From NCBI RefSeq assembly GCF_036884655.1, contig NC_088340.1:5911501-5975500 (forward strand): a DNA stretch of 64,000 nt, given 5' to 3'. The translations under genes and the position numbers were made by a program. Origin of the DNA: Musa acuminata AAA Group (taxonomy: Eukaryota; Streptophyta; Magnoliopsida; Zingiberales; Musaceae). The stretch's first letter is position 1; each line of letters begins with the position of its first letter. Of this stretch, positions 1-13,175 are shown piece after piece. The notes below the pieces were generated by a model, which was not told the origin of the DNA, ran no database searches, and was given only the letters and a program-made list of their open reading frames with translations.

Positions 1-3000
1 CCAAGACTCCAATCTGTATCTTAGAATCTAGGTCTTGCCCAACAGACTTGTTAATAATTTCAACAAGCCTGCAAAATTAAGGTCATAACAAGTGATATGC
101 ATTATAATAAGATAATAAGTTGAAGAATGAAAGAAGGTCATACCAGTCAAACAATCGAGAATATACAGTCTTTGCTAAAGCATCACGATTAGCAGCAGCA
201 GCAGCACAGTCAAGTGCTTTAATTATAATTCCTTCACGGGTCTGTATTGCACGTGTACACAATGTTGAAATCATAAGGTCAGGATTGCACCTGCCAAAGA
301 ATGTTAAAACAATATGATTCTCTTGCTAAGCACAACAAGAATTAATGACCTAAAAGCACAAGTTCAGCTAAATGGACAATCCAGAATTAATTAGTTTGAT
401 GCAAAAGAATGATAGCAGCAGCAACAGAAGAGCTTAAGTTGGAAAGGAGTTTCTTAAAATAAACAGATCATCATTATGTCATGAAGCAAAATCTTATCGT
501 GACGTTATGTGTTTTTTTACTTAACTGCCCCAAGATTTACTATCCATCCAAAGGTTCTACATTACAACTGATTTACGGTAGATATGTCACATATTACACC
601 AAAGTTTTTGTTATGCATCTTATGCAAACAAGCATTTTTACTAATAAAGATTTAATCAATAAAAACTGACAATTAAAAATAAACCTCATCTAGTCTAATC
701 AGAAATAGCTGACTTTAGTTTATCTTGTTTGATCATTTGGGGGAACATACCCAGTTAAGAATTCGTTTTTTCTTCGGCTTTAAAATTTTTTACTTCTTAA
801 ACTTAGATGATTTTACTAACAACAATTTATGAACAAGCATTGCTACCATTTAAATCATAGTATGATAATTTAATTCCTTTCATGAAGTTAAAAGACTCTG
901 AGTTTGTTCCATTACAAAATCATTGCTCAAGCAAATTTCATGTGCAGCCAGTTCTAATAACCAAAATGTAGTAATCAACTGTTTTTAATGGTAATGTAGG
1001 ACAAGCTCATCATGCACAAAGGAGGGTGGCTTTTTCAGTGAGAACTGAGGAAAGAAAACAAAGAGAAAATAATGAAAATAATGGAAAATATTTAAAAATA
1101 ACTACTGGTTAAAGGATAGAACTCCCAGTATCAAGGTCTCACACCTTCGTATGTGAACAATGAATTTATACTATCAAAAATATAAAAGTAATCTCACACC
1201 CTCACATATAATGTGAAAAACAAACTCAAATTATTGACCCCTGATCTGATGTGCCATTACATTTCATTTCCCCTTTTTATAGATCCCAAGTACAAGAATA
1301 AAAAGAAAAACTTACAAAGAATTATGGTATGTCACTCATTGTAACTTTCCTTCTTTGAAGAAATTAATTTTCCTTTTGATGATATCTCTTTGATATATTT
1401 TCACTTCAGTATAAACTTTAAGAAAAAAACTTCCTTTTGGAGATTAAATCCTCGATGACACTCAATGCTTGTTTCCTTGCTTTTTTCTTTAGAATCTTCA
1501 CTCAAACCTATAATTGCTTCCTTCCTTTTGCTTGGTTTTCTTTTTGTCCTTCTTGGACAAGCTTTGTATAGCAACTTATGAAACTTGCATTATATATCAA
1601 CGATCACCATTTCGAGCACCAAATCCATTTTGGTAATCTATCGTATCAGTACATATCGATCAGTACTAGTGCACCAACATATGGTACACCAATATGTAGC
1701 AGTGTTTCAGAGAGGAAAAAAAAGAGGGAGAAGAGAAAGGGGCAGTATAGGAATAGAGGAGGAAGAAGGTAAAAGAGGAAGCGGTGGAGGAAGAAATGGA
1801 GAAAGAGAAGAAGCAACAGCAGCGAAGTAGCGGCAGCGGCAGAACAATTGTGGCAGTAGCAATGTTGAATGCGAGAAGAGGGCTTGTGCTATTTTAGATT
1901 TTCTATTGTTAAGTTGGATGGGCGCCATTATGATTTTATTTTTTATTATTTTTATTCAACTGGACCAGGCCACTCGAAATGGGATAGTCTACATACCGGC
2001 CCATGCCCGAACTGATACATACCATCCATTTTGTACCATTTCGTATGGAACAACAGTCCTTGTTTTGCACACACACACACATATGGAACTTCACACTCCA
2101 TAAGAATAACAAATAGTAAACTCTGATTATCAAGTTACTTACATGAATAAATCAGCTGCTGTTTGAAGGTGAAAGTAGGACATTGAGTCCTTAATGGTCG
2201 AAGAATCATGTTCTTTGCCAGGTGAAAACTCGACATTGCCGAGATGAAGAATAGCAGCTAATGTACTTAATATGGCTTCCTAGGTATTAGAGAACAAAGC
2301 ACGATCAAGATTAGTTACATATAGGCACATGAAAAGATAGGCTCTAGTAGATGCATAACATAAAAATAATAATATTTATGATCTAACCTGATCATCTACA
2401 CTTATCCCAACTATATCCATTGCCCTCCTCGTCTTCAAATATTCTTCTGCATTACTTATTCCATCTAATTCATATGAGTTGCTTTGGTTCAAGTAATGAA
2501 AGCTGCTTGGATGGCCAAGCTTGTATTTGTCAGCATCCTTGAAAAATGAGAAGAATAAAAAAGACAAATCCATTAGCTAGAGAAGACCAGTGAAATTAAA
2601 TATAGCATAAATATTTAGACATGAAATTAACATTAAGCAGGCAAGAACTGCAAAGCATACCACAGTACTGCAGTCATGATTTCTAAAGAACAAAAACATG
2701 ATAAACAAATGAGCAGACAGGTTACAAGTTGACAGAACACAAATTGATGGTGATGCAGGTCTCCTACATGATTTACTGATAAATATCTCGAAGTTCAGCA
2801 GATTGCTGATGCAGAAACAGGAAATGAAGCAAGCATTTGTATAATATAAAATCGTTTGTTCAACATATTTAAGGTTTCTGACAAAATGAAACTTGGACTA
2901 TCAAGGAACATATATCAAAATTAAGGAAATATAAATACATCTATATATTTGACATAAGTAGAGTGAAACAAGTCAAAAGAAGTCAGTCTTATGACGGCTC

Positions 3001-6000
3001 CCAAGAGCTGTCACAATTTAGATTAGTAATCAGTAATCTACAGTAAAACTGATTGTGATAAAGGATATACATCTTGCAAGTGGTGTGGATAAATTATAGG
3101 AGGCATAATCGAAATCCGGTTAGACATTGGCAAACAGATACGCAATCAATATTGATCAGACAGGATTAGAGGATCGAAATCAATTAAGAAAAAAATAAAA
3201 ATTCATCATAATAAGGAAAAAAGAAAATTAAACAATAGAGAAAGATAATAAAGAATACCTAAAGATAAAATAGGAGATGACCAGACAGTTTGTGACACCA
3301 TGTCATTGTTCAACCTTTCCATTTGTCAGCTTTTCATCAAGGTCTATCATTTATTTGATGCTCCTTTCACTCAAAATGGTTCCTCTAAAACCATTTTGTA
3401 TTTATTTCACATCACGCTTCAACTAAATGTTTTTTAACCATATGGAATATCTTTAGTTTATCAATAATACTTAATGTTTCTCATTAGTAAGCCCATGTCA
3501 GATAGCAATTAATTAGCAACTCCAGAAATAATCAGGTTGCAATTTAACAGCTCAAGCATCAAGCAAATAAATTAAAAAAAGAATCTTTATAAGAACAGAA
3601 GGGAAAGATTTGCCAAGTGGCACCAAATAGTAAGAAGACCAAATGGCAGATTCCACAGCACTAAATGTATACCTTTCGAGAGGCACATAATTGATAAAAA
3701 CAGTGATAATTCCTCTCTGGATCTGTGATCTTGACTACACGAGACCTCTCCAAAAGGTAAGTTCTAATTGCAGCACCAGATATTCTACCACTTGCATCGA
3801 ACTGAATCTCAACAAATTTTCCAAAGCGACTACAGAAAAATTTGCATGTCAGATTTTAAAAATTTATATGAAACATGTTCAATGCGAGTTCAAGGTGACT
3901 TTCCCACAAAAAATTGAGGGATTAATGCAACAAAATACACAATAGAATATCAAAATATATTAGACTAGTTGTACATCTAATACATGTCGACAAGTCAAAC
4001 CAAAATATATATTACAGAACTCTCGCATGAGTTTAGCTGGTTAAAATTTTAAATGTTTGGCTTAATATATTAAAAGTTACAATCATGGTTTACACAAGTT
4101 GGACAGGTACATCAGACCAGTATTTACAGGTACACACGGGCTGGTATTTACTAGTAAGACCAAGCACCAGGATTTACCATCAACACTATTTAAGAGTAAT
4201 AAACTACATGATCCATAATGTTTCTCTATTGAGTACAGTGTTGAAACTGCAATGTATTATTTAAAGATTTAGCAAGAATCATCAAGTCCACATGAAGTAC
4301 ACCAGTTCTAACAAACTTCATTAGAAATTTTTCGACCAAATCCAAAAATCAAATGGAATCATGCGTTCAACACCAACCTGAAGCAACATGTTGGAACTGG
4401 TCCTCCCCGTGACCAGTTCCAAAATGTTCACACAGCATCCATGTTTGGATCAACAAGACATGACATAGGTATATAAAAGTCAACCAATGAAAGTACACAT
4501 GGATATCTCTAACATGTAAATTACAAATGGTCCCCACATGATAGATTAATTAAACGGGTCATGTTGATTGACAAAAATATAAAACTCACCTTGAGTTATC
4601 ATTTCTGACTGTTTTTGCATTACCAAATGCTTCCAAAAGTGGATTTGACTACAAAGAAATGATGATTTCCAAATTACTTATTAACAAAAATATCAGACTA
4701 TATAAGATTGAAGCAGATGAAAAATTTACAAGAAAGAAGAAAAGCAAGATCCAAGTGGAAAACACATACTTCCAGAACTTGTTGTTCAACTGTTCGGTCA
4801 TCATTTGCAGCCCTACCACCAACATGCGTCAGATACTGCATAATCAACTTCGTTGTCTCGGTCTTCCCTGCTCCACTTTCCCCACTAACCAAGATGGACT
4901 GACTGCGTACTTCGTGCATCATAGCTCTATAACAAGAAACCTAAGTTAACTAGTATCATGCAGTACATGGAAGTCAACATCTCTCAAATGACTAATGACT
5001 AGCCATAGAGTTTTAAGAAATCCTACCTGTAAGATGCATCAGCCACCGCAAAAACATGAGGACTCAACTCTCCAAGTCGGGCACCCTTATACTGCTCCAT
5101 CATGTGCTCATTATAAAGATGAGGTAGTTTGGTGAATGGATTCACTGCAATCAAGATGCTTCCTGTGTATGTCTATCAGGATCCAAACAAAAGTCAAAAA
5201 AACCATTGTTCATAATATATAAAGTATTATAGAAGGGAAAACAACTATAATACTAACTTTATTTTCTTTCATTGTAGTAAGTGGAATTTATCAATTACTG
5301 CAGAAGATTAGGCATATGCAGAATTAAGGGCATATCAGTATAACAAACACTACATGCATGCATCTTTTCATCCATATCACCCCAATAATTCACTAAACTA
5401 TATACGACCATTTAAATGGATCATTCCAAATTCCAGACACATATTACAGATATACTGGATCACACTTTATTATAATATCTTTTGCTACCACATGCTTTCT
5501 AACAAGCCATTCACATCAAAAGTCATATGCTAAAATAAGTCAGCCAGTAATAAGAAAGACCTTCCCAGAATATCAAAGACAACTAGCATCCTCTCAGGAA
5601 TTCAGACAAGGACCAGCAACCCTTGTATGATCCACAAGCACTGGTAGCCTGGAGGCATAGTAGGACAAGAATCTTGGGTCTTCACTTCCCTTCCTTTTTT
5701 GTTCCCTACACCTTGGGAGTTCAAATAAGTCTTCTACAGCTACTATCTTAACTTGATTAGAACTGCTAGAACTTTAAACATTAAAGTGCCAGCTAAGCTC
5801 CACAGCACATGTTGTTCCATTCAGCTGGACTAACTACCAATCAAGTTAATCAGTTGGCTTGGACCAACAATATGGCTATTCAGAAGTTGTATATGGGCAG
5901 GACTTAGTCGGACTGATATGACAAAAGATGATTTAAATTTAAACCACAGGGTAAGTTTGAAATAGTATTTATGTCTACGGAAAACTGGTATGAGAACTGG

Positions 6001-9000
6001 ACAGTTCGATATCAGGTTTATCGTACGAAGCAGACCTTACCAGTATCAAACTGTCTTAGGTGGAAAGCTACCCTTCCTAGTCTTGTCGCCACTTCCTCAC
6101 CCAATTCCTCTTCTCTAATCTACTTTTCACCATCAGCAACCTCTTTCCCTCATTCTTTCACTTTCAATTCTCAATATTTCTCTCAAATAATCATCTTTAT
6201 AAATCTAACTTTGATTTTAATCAAGTTTAACTAAAATCTCAAGACATCATCCTGGTTTCTCTTGAAAATAAGGTAAATCTGAAGCTAAAATTTAAATGAA
6301 TTTATTTTTTTTTTCTGCTAAACGAAGCTTTTTCATTACACTTACCATAAGTTTTGGCTTTTTCTGTAGATGTATACATATATATTAATTAATTTCATAT
6401 CAAGATGAGGTCAAATGTAGGAAGATCCACTTGAAAGCAAGTCAAGTGGCTCAAAACCAGGAAAAATCTACGAGAATCCAAAATATACTGTGACAAATTT
6501 GGTCAAGATCTAGATCATGTGAATCCGAAATGATCCACATAGACTTGGACTAGATCCATTCAGATTTAATGAAGGTTAATGCAAAACCGACAAAGTATCA
6601 TTCATGCATGACCAATATCCATGCGGATTTGACATACATCTGGATTAATGTAATGACTGAATCCAATGATCTGCATTGATCCAGCCAAGATTCAAGCATA
6701 TTTAACCTAGGTCTATATCTGGGGTCCACTTGGATTCAGCCTATACACATGTTGGATCTGGCTAGATCTACAAGGATATATCATTGGTCAAGGATGTATT
6801 TCATTGCTTAAAAGTGTAAATTTGTACTTGTGTATTTAAATTAGTTTATTAATGTCTGAAAGACATTGACCCTGAAGTAGTTGAATACCGAACCTATGTG
6901 GTAGTACTGCCATCACATGGAGAACCACCTTTGTTGATAATGCATATATTATCATTATGTTTGTCGTTGTGGAGGAATAATCATTGGAGCATTACCACAT
7001 GCACAAACAGCATCTGGCCGAGAGAATGATGGGGTTCAGGTTGAGAGACTAATTATGTTTAAAACAACATTTGGTCGGTGAATTTTTCAATGTTGTCAAA
7101 TGCACAAAAGCTCCCCAAGAAATAAGATGGGGTTCAGGTTAGACAAAAGGTCCAAAAAGCCCTAAGACTAAGGACTCAAATACACAAACATCCAAGCCAA
7201 CCATCTGTAATAAGTATGAGGGCTGAGAGGATGATGTTAAGGAGGATCCCAAGCTTGCAAATGTTCATGCATCATTGGAGCATCACCACATGCACAAAAA
7301 GAGCATGAGACACCAATGTGAGTTTAGGCCATGAGACAATGGCAAAAAGAGCATGAGACACACACACACACACACACACATGTGTGTGTGTGTGTGTGTG
7401 TGTGTGTAGCCCCTTCTGCGAACCATTACTCGATCAAATAAGTAGCTAAATTTGTGATCTTTCTCTAACTATGCAAATTTCCACAGGAACACAAATCTGA
7501 TCCTCAACAACTTCTAAAGGTAAAACTCTAAAGGGAAAATTGATGGTCTCAAACTAACAATGGTACAGCTAAATTTTTTAACATGGAAGACAACATGGGT
7601 GAGAAACAAGCAGAAGCTCCAAATGATATGCAAAGGTGTAGTTTTCAATGTCATAAGAAGGTTGTCCTTCATGGGTCTACATGGGTCTAGACAATCAGAA
7701 TTTAAAGTGGCAAGATTATTTTTTTGTTTGCAAAGTGCACTTCATGTATTGACCCTTCTAGACTTTAAGTGGTGCAAGTATTGTGAACTATGCAGCCCTT
7801 GTTTTAGATTGAGGAGGATTTTGCAGCTTATAAGCCTCACAATGACCTATAGATGACACAACAACCATAATAACAAATCACCAACTTAAAATTTCATCTT
7901 CTGCTTTGTCAAAGATATTTAATCTTAATAATATAGGCCATTGTCAGCTATCTCCTATGAGTCTTCAACTATTCATCATGCTCCTAAATCACAGCAATAA
8001 TTTCATTGACTGCCACAACACCTGAATAGGAAGACAATAATGCAACAAACTCCAAGGACAAAGTCAAGCCTTAATCAGCAAAAAAGACCAAATAGCAAAG
8101 ATTTGACTACAAACAGAATTCTCATTCATGATGCTACTGATACTCCAACTTAGCTAATAGTCGCTAGCTCTTATCGTCGATCTCTATTATATTATTTTAC
8201 TATCACTTCTAAAGTTATTTCATTGCTGTTGTATATTGCCAACATATCGTACATCCTTATTTAACCGATCAAGTGCAGAAGGCTCCAACCAAATCCATCT
8301 ACATTTTGCAGGAACTTTCTGTAAACCACACAATTATCACTCAGTTTTAAAGCATATTTTCATTCATTTTCCTCGTATTCTAGTTCTCCAAACCACCAGA
8401 TATTATGTCTTGTGGTGCCATATACTACATCGAACTTGATTCATAAATCAAAACATTTTTTTTTTCTTATCTCTTCTACTGCCTCTTACTATTCCTAGAA
8501 AAGCAATCCAAGTTGCATGAATTTCACCATGATCCCATAAAGGAACTCTCTTTACATGCTATATGCCCACCCCTCCTAGCCCATATTTTCCAGTGTCATG
8601 ACTTCAGCATCACCATATCTAACCACAGACCAATAGTCTCAACATTTGAACTTTTTTTTTCCCAAAATCTACTCAATGTGATCTGCAGCAACTTTAATAT
8701 GATTGGCAAATGCACTATTGATCAATCTAGTTTACACTATGTCATGACTCTTTCCTATTCAAGGACATTAGTATATTTCTATCTGTCCTGTATCCTTCAA
8801 TCCTATTCACAGGTAAAACATGGCCAGTAATCATACACAGATAATTTAGCATTTCCTTCAATGCTCATTTTTGCAATGTAAACATTCTTGCATATTAGAA
8901 TATAATTGTAGACGTTGGGACTAGTGAATTACACTGAGAAGGAATATTCAGAAAACTAATTAATTATGCTACATGGAAAGCAATACTTTTATAACCTATA

Positions 9001-9723
9001 CAAGGAGAAAAGCAGAACGTAAAATACAGCTGTAAGTTTAACTAGAAATCCTAGTTAGTTTTAGAGAAAGGCAGTAGGACCAAGCAACCAAGTAAACGCA
9101 TGCAGTAAGAAAAAACACCCATTGGTACTCGGCCACAACACAAATTTCGTGTTCACATGTCAATCATAGTACGATGATATATGTTGCATTAGTAAAAGAA
9201 AATGTCACTTGCTACTGTCCGGAAAAATATATATAAGGTAGATATCTAGAGAGCATTCAAACAAATTACTAGTGACTGCATAAATTCGAAAAGAAGTACT
9301 CACGTATATCTCGTTAAGTGCGTATCTTCTTGAAAGATTGTAAAGAACACCCGGTTCATTGAGATACGTCAGCTTCGTCATATCATCGACCCCTCCGAGA
9401 TCACCATCCGCATCCCTAGGCAATAATTTCGCCGAAGCAACCGTAACCTATGAAGGGACCAAGAAAAAAATATTCCAAATTTTAAAGAAGCTGCAGAAAT
9501 TGTAACAACCAAAATTCTAAAAACTAAAAAATAAAATAAAATTTAACTAACTTTAGAACCAAGAAAAGAGATTGACGGGAACAAAAAAAGATCGAGCTAC
9601 CTTCTTCCTCCGAGTTGGTTCTACTACTGTGACGAGCTTGTCCTTCACATCGATCACTTCGGCCTCTAGCCACGCGGAGTCCTTGTCTTCGAGCCAGACC
9701 TTGGAGCCCTTCCGATAGCTCAT
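1..9723 (-). CDS. Class XI myosin heavy chain, N-terminal motor part (partial, cut by window edge)
   Basis: Actin-based motor that moves organelles in the plant cytoplasm. Exons on the minus strand: 9601-9723, 9304-9447, 5027-5172, 4770-4926, 4590-4648, 3673-3829, 2388-2537, 2143-2279, 144-290 and 1-68 (continues outside the window). Phases agree throughout and give 429 residues. The start is the ATG at 9723 ([18 protein letters not shown]), the usual class XI beginning of an SH3-like N-terminal subdomain. Seen: [11 protein letters not shown] near residue 100, the P-loop GESGAGKT at about 153-160, and switch I NDNSSRFGKF at about 206-215. The tenth exon ends in IGVL, just before the expected switch II DIYGFE. 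The N-terminus resembles, from memory, the XI-I/XI-J branch more than XI-K. A run of five Ala codons (GCT) near residue 385 replaces the usual mixed sequence. Intron 2 is 4.1 kb and carries repeats. Neck, coiled coil and globular tail lie outside the window. Confidence 0.95.
1630..2080. repeat. GTACC-rich inverted ends around a purine-rich core, in myosin intron 8
   Basis: The left side (about 1635-1700) carries repeated GTATCAGTAC / GGTACACC motifs. The right side (about 1990-2050) carries GATACATACC / TTTGTACC motifs. Between them is a strongly purine-biased stretch (about 1710-1830, GAGGAAGAAGG-like with GCAGC runs). It looks like a decayed relative of the GTACCG-armed elements at 17.5, 25.2, 51.2, 55.3 and 55.9 kb, but I could not define ends or a target-site duplication. 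Confidence 0.4.
6400..6790. repeat. GATC-rich degenerate repeat in myosin intron 2
   Basis: Short variants of 'GATCTAGATCCA', 'GATCCACTTGGATT' and 'CTGGATC' recur about a dozen times over 400 bases without fixed spacing. A similar GATC/AATCTG-rich stretch lies at 46.5-46.85 kb in another gene's intron. No coding potential is seen. Confidence 0.5.
6979..7407. repeat. Interspersed direct repeats ending in a (AC)n(TG)n palindromic microsatellite
   Basis: The motif 'ATCATTGGAGCATyACCACA' occurs at about 6979 and again at about 7270. 'GATGGGGTTCAGGTT' occurs at about 7027 and 7127. 'AAAAAGAGCATGAGACAC' occurs at about 7300 and 7343. The block ends in an uninterrupted AC run (7358-7380) followed immediately by a TG run (7381-7407), which is self-complementary. 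This lies in myosin intron 2. Confidence 0.6.
7408..9303. other. Remainder of myosin intron 2, no gene seen
   Basis: AT-rich intronic DNA. Short open frames exist but none has a recognisable domain or a continuation across a splice junction. Confidence 0.5.
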
Positions 9724-11560
9724 CTTTGCCTCCCAGAACCCTAAGAGGAACGCCCGGCAACCCTAAGAGCCCTGATTCGCAGGCGACGACCGGTAGGAAG
9801 GGGGAAGCAACACGACAAACACCTTCGAAAACCCTAGCCACGAATCGAAAAAAGAGGGGGAGGAGACCAGGCGGGCACCCCTTTAGTTCTTTCCCGCCAA
9901 AGCCACGCGAAACAAGAATTAGAAAAGAGTAAAAGAAACAAGATGGGATCACGAAATTGCGATCGCTTCGCGTGGTGGTTTCCTTTAAGAGGAGAACTAG
10001 CGAATCCTTCCCCCCGGGCCACGGGATCGGTTTCCCAGCCGAATCCCGTTTCCCGTTCGAAGCCCGTACTCGCAAGTAATGAGAGCACGCGATAACCGAC
10101 GCAAGGGTGCCACTTACGATAGGTGAATAAAAAGGCTCAAAACTGCCACGATTTCCGGAAACGCCACTGCGAAATCGATCGCCAAAAGCTCTTGGAGTCG
10201 CTTAATTCAAAGCTCTTGGAGTCGGTGCGGGCGCGGCCGACGCAATTAACGTGGCCACGTGATTTGCGCCCACGACATCATCTGACGGCACAACCTGTCG
10301 TGGGGACTGCACCTGATCAGATCTTGTTTCACGCAGACGCACACAGTCGCAGTCGACATACAAAGGTCTTTGATTGACCAGCAGTTCAAAAGAACTCGAA
10401 ACTTTGAATGTCCTCGAGGATGCAACGAGGGGCGTGACGTACAAAACAGGAACGGAAGGAGGGTAATTCGGAGAATACGGCTCGCGGGGAGCTCCGTGGC
10501 ACCTGTAAACTGAGGCAGGTGATGAAGAGGAGTACGCACGCAAAGGAGGAAATTATGTTGGGTTTCCATTACTTGCACGGTAGCGGAATTGCGTGTGCTG
10601 CACGTGTTCTTCGTGAGGACGGTTCGCTGGAGTTGACGATGCTGTTGCGAACGGTTTCATCCACGACGACGATAGGTTGTTTGATGGCGAGGCCGTTCGT
10701 GTCGGGCAAGCGTGTGAAGAAAGCCGGTTGAGGCATCGTTTGTTGTTTGATTTGTTTGCTTTGGATGGGCATTGAATAGACCTCTTAAAACTGGACGCCG
10801 TAAACGAGCAATGCTTTGGTTTCCTCGTCGCTTGATCGCGTGGTATTCCTCGACGAGATTCAAGTAATAGTAGCTAAATGGGCTCATCGAATACTGTATG
10901 GGAAGTTGAGTTATATGACAAGTCATGTCCGATTTCATTTTCCAAGTTTAATTTGGTATAATTCGAAAATAAACCAATATTTCGCAAGAGTTGGTATGGC
11001 GATAGGCAACGTATTGGGCCTGAGCGAGTCGGACCGGAAAAGGTGGGCTAACCCAAAATCTTTTTCTTGGTTCAAATTTCATGTTATATTATCTCGGCAT
11101 GAAATTGAGATTAAGATAAATAAACAACTTTAGTGTATGTTTGATGTTTCTTTCTATTAATCTTGTATTGCCCTATATTCCTGCGAACAAATGTATACCT
11201 TATAAATTTTTTATATCCTCGTCAGATTTATCAATCATATCAAACATAAGACTCTCAAATCGTCAAAAATATTTAAAAAAATCTTACCATATTGCACCCA
11301 TGTCATAATGAAATAGTTTCAAACATAAAGATGAGAGAAGATAAAAAGGGGTTTAAGGATTTCAAACATAAAGATGAGAAAAAGATAAAAAGAGAGTAAA
11401 ATTCATCATAAAGATATCAAGGGTTTTAAATAAATAATTAAAAAAAATAAATTATATTTTAATTATGTTATATATGTCAAGACTTTGAGTTTAAATAAGA
11501 TTTATTTTCATATTCAAATGATGGATTTGATAGATAATCGTCTCCAAGTAAAAACGTCTT
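9724..11560. other. Myosin upstream region and gene-free DNA
   Basis: Bases 9724-10800 are noticeably more GC-rich than the flanks and should hold the myosin leader and promoter. I see no convincing TATA box on the minus strand. From about 10900 the sequence becomes AT-rich. An imperfect ~41-bp tandem duplication (TTCAAACATAAAGATGAGA) lies at about 11318-11395. Open frames here lack homology I recognise. Confidence 0.5.
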
Positions 11561-12270
11561 TTATAACACTTCGATTAGTTTCACATGGGCAAGATTAAGA
11601 TTGATTTATAAGGGTTTGATAAGTTTACTATTATAAATTTTAGTTTAAATATTTTATTAATGGTTTGGGCTAATCAAAGTTGATAGGTTAATAATATCAA
11701 GTCTTAGTCATGACATTTGGTATTAGTAACAAAATATTTTGGTGTGAATTGAGCAAAATGACTCGTTATGATGTGGAGCCACCACTGTGCTACGTGGGCT
11801 ATACTAGGTTTTGACGATGATGATTGACTTATAAGGGTCCAATGAGTATACTATTATCAACTTCAACTTAAGTATTTTGATCAATAATTTGAGTCAAACA
11901 AAATTGATAGGCTAGTTAGCCTATCAAGCTCAGATTTGTGATATCTGGTATTAGAGTCAACTTAGTATTGGAGTTCAAATAGGAAAAAAGCTATCCATAG
12001 ATGAAGTTAGAGGACTTGTCATAGTGTAAAGTCACCATTGGGTTATGTCTTACATACACCATGCTAGGGTTTCATCTGGGCTATAGGCCTTGACGAGAAT
12101 GTCAAGCTCTTAAGTGGGGGAGATTATAATACTCTAATTAGTCTTATATCGAAAGTGGACAAGATCAAGATTGATTTATAAGAATTTGATGAGTATAGGA
12201 CTATAAAATTTAGCTTAAACGAAATTGATAGGCTAATTAGCTCATTAGTCTCATGTCGTATGTCGTGACA
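11561..12270 (+). mobile_element. Tandem TRIM-like short LTR retroelement (three LTR copies)
   Basis: Three diverged copies of a ~145-bp segment lie at about 11561-11716, 11815-11944 (5' end missing) and 12125-12269. They share 'AAGATTRAGATTGATTTATAAG', 'GATGAGTATA' and 'AATTGATAGGCTA'. The first two are followed by TGGTATTAG (11718) and TGGTATTAGAGTCAAC (11946). These match the plant tRNA-Met primer-binding site TGGTATCAGAGCC with C-to-T changes. The third copy is preceded by a polypurine tract AAGTGGGGGAGA (12112-12123). Two internal pieces share a CACCAtTGgGcTAyGT segment. LTR size, short internal regions without coding sequence, and the primer-binding-site/polypurine layout fit a TRIM. 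The order LTR-internal-LTR-internal-LTR suggests unequal recombination between copies. Confidence 0.65.
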
Positions 12271-12785
12271 TCTTTAATGTTTATATTAATGGGAGCTTCG
12301 AATGATTTAGAATATTTTGAGAGCTAAAATGCTGCACATATATGCATTTTATAATGTATCAAGGCTATTATTATGTCGAGGTAGATATCAATATCGAGAA
12401 CGGTTACGTAAATTATCTAATTATCATTACAGTGGGCTCGTGCATCAAATCATCTGCCAATTGTTATTTTGGTCAAATAACTTATTCTATCAACATCGAG
12501 ATAATCCTTATTGACACTAAGTTGTTATCCTTGTAGGATGTCAAATGAGTTTGACATAATATCATATTGCCTATTTACCAAAACCCTTATATAATCTTGT
12601 CATATCATATTTTAATATATGAAGGTGGTTAGGACAAGATATCTTACTTGGCAAGCTATCCAGCCCTGTTATCTTTTGTGTGACTAGGTGCATTGACTTG
12701 AAATTACTCTAAGATTGTCTATAATATTATTATTTTTGAATGATATTTTTATAGTTACATTTGTCTTGGATTTGACAAATGTCAA

Positions 12786-13175
12786 GTGCAATGTCTTATA
12801 GTTAACTCGATTGTATCTTTGTAATAGAATATTTTATAGTAGGATTCGATTATGTAATAATGAATGTTTTATGGTCAAATTCAATCGCATTGTTGTAATG
12901 GGACACTTCATGGTCGAATTTGACCACATCGATATAACTAGAAATTTTAGTAGACTTGGTCACATCACTATAATAACTCTTCATAGTCGGATTCAATTGT
13001 ATCATTGTAATAAGATATTTTATAGCCAAATTTGATCACGTTATTTTAAAAGGAGACTTCGTGACTAGTTTGATAGTGTCATTATAATGAGACGTTTAAT
13101 AACAAGAGTCAGCTCCTATTGTAATTGGACACTTTACGATCAGATTTGGTCTTCTCATTGTATTTTTTAGTTTGA
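12786..13175. repeat. ~38-bp degenerate tandem array, about ten units
   Basis: The anchor 'TTGTAATGrGACATTTTATGGTC' recurs at about 12821, 12854, 12895, 12933, 12969, 13007, 13045, 13084, 13121 and 13160, a spacing of 33-41 and mostly 37-39 bases. The period is not a multiple of three and stops occur, so it is not coding. Confidence 0.75.

Noticed and set aside
8236..8830. Plus-strand open frames that might be a LINE remnant
   Set aside because: No reverse transcriptase or endonuclease motif could be recognised in any frame.
9524..10075. 183-residue minus-strand open frame over the myosin start region
   Set aside because: It is in a different frame from myosin exon 1, has leader-like GC-rich composition and no domain; the myosin ATG at 9723 explains the region.
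12786..13175. CRISPR-like regular array
   Set aside because: The ~38-bp units are degenerate throughout with no repeat/spacer alternation, and the genome is eukaryotic.
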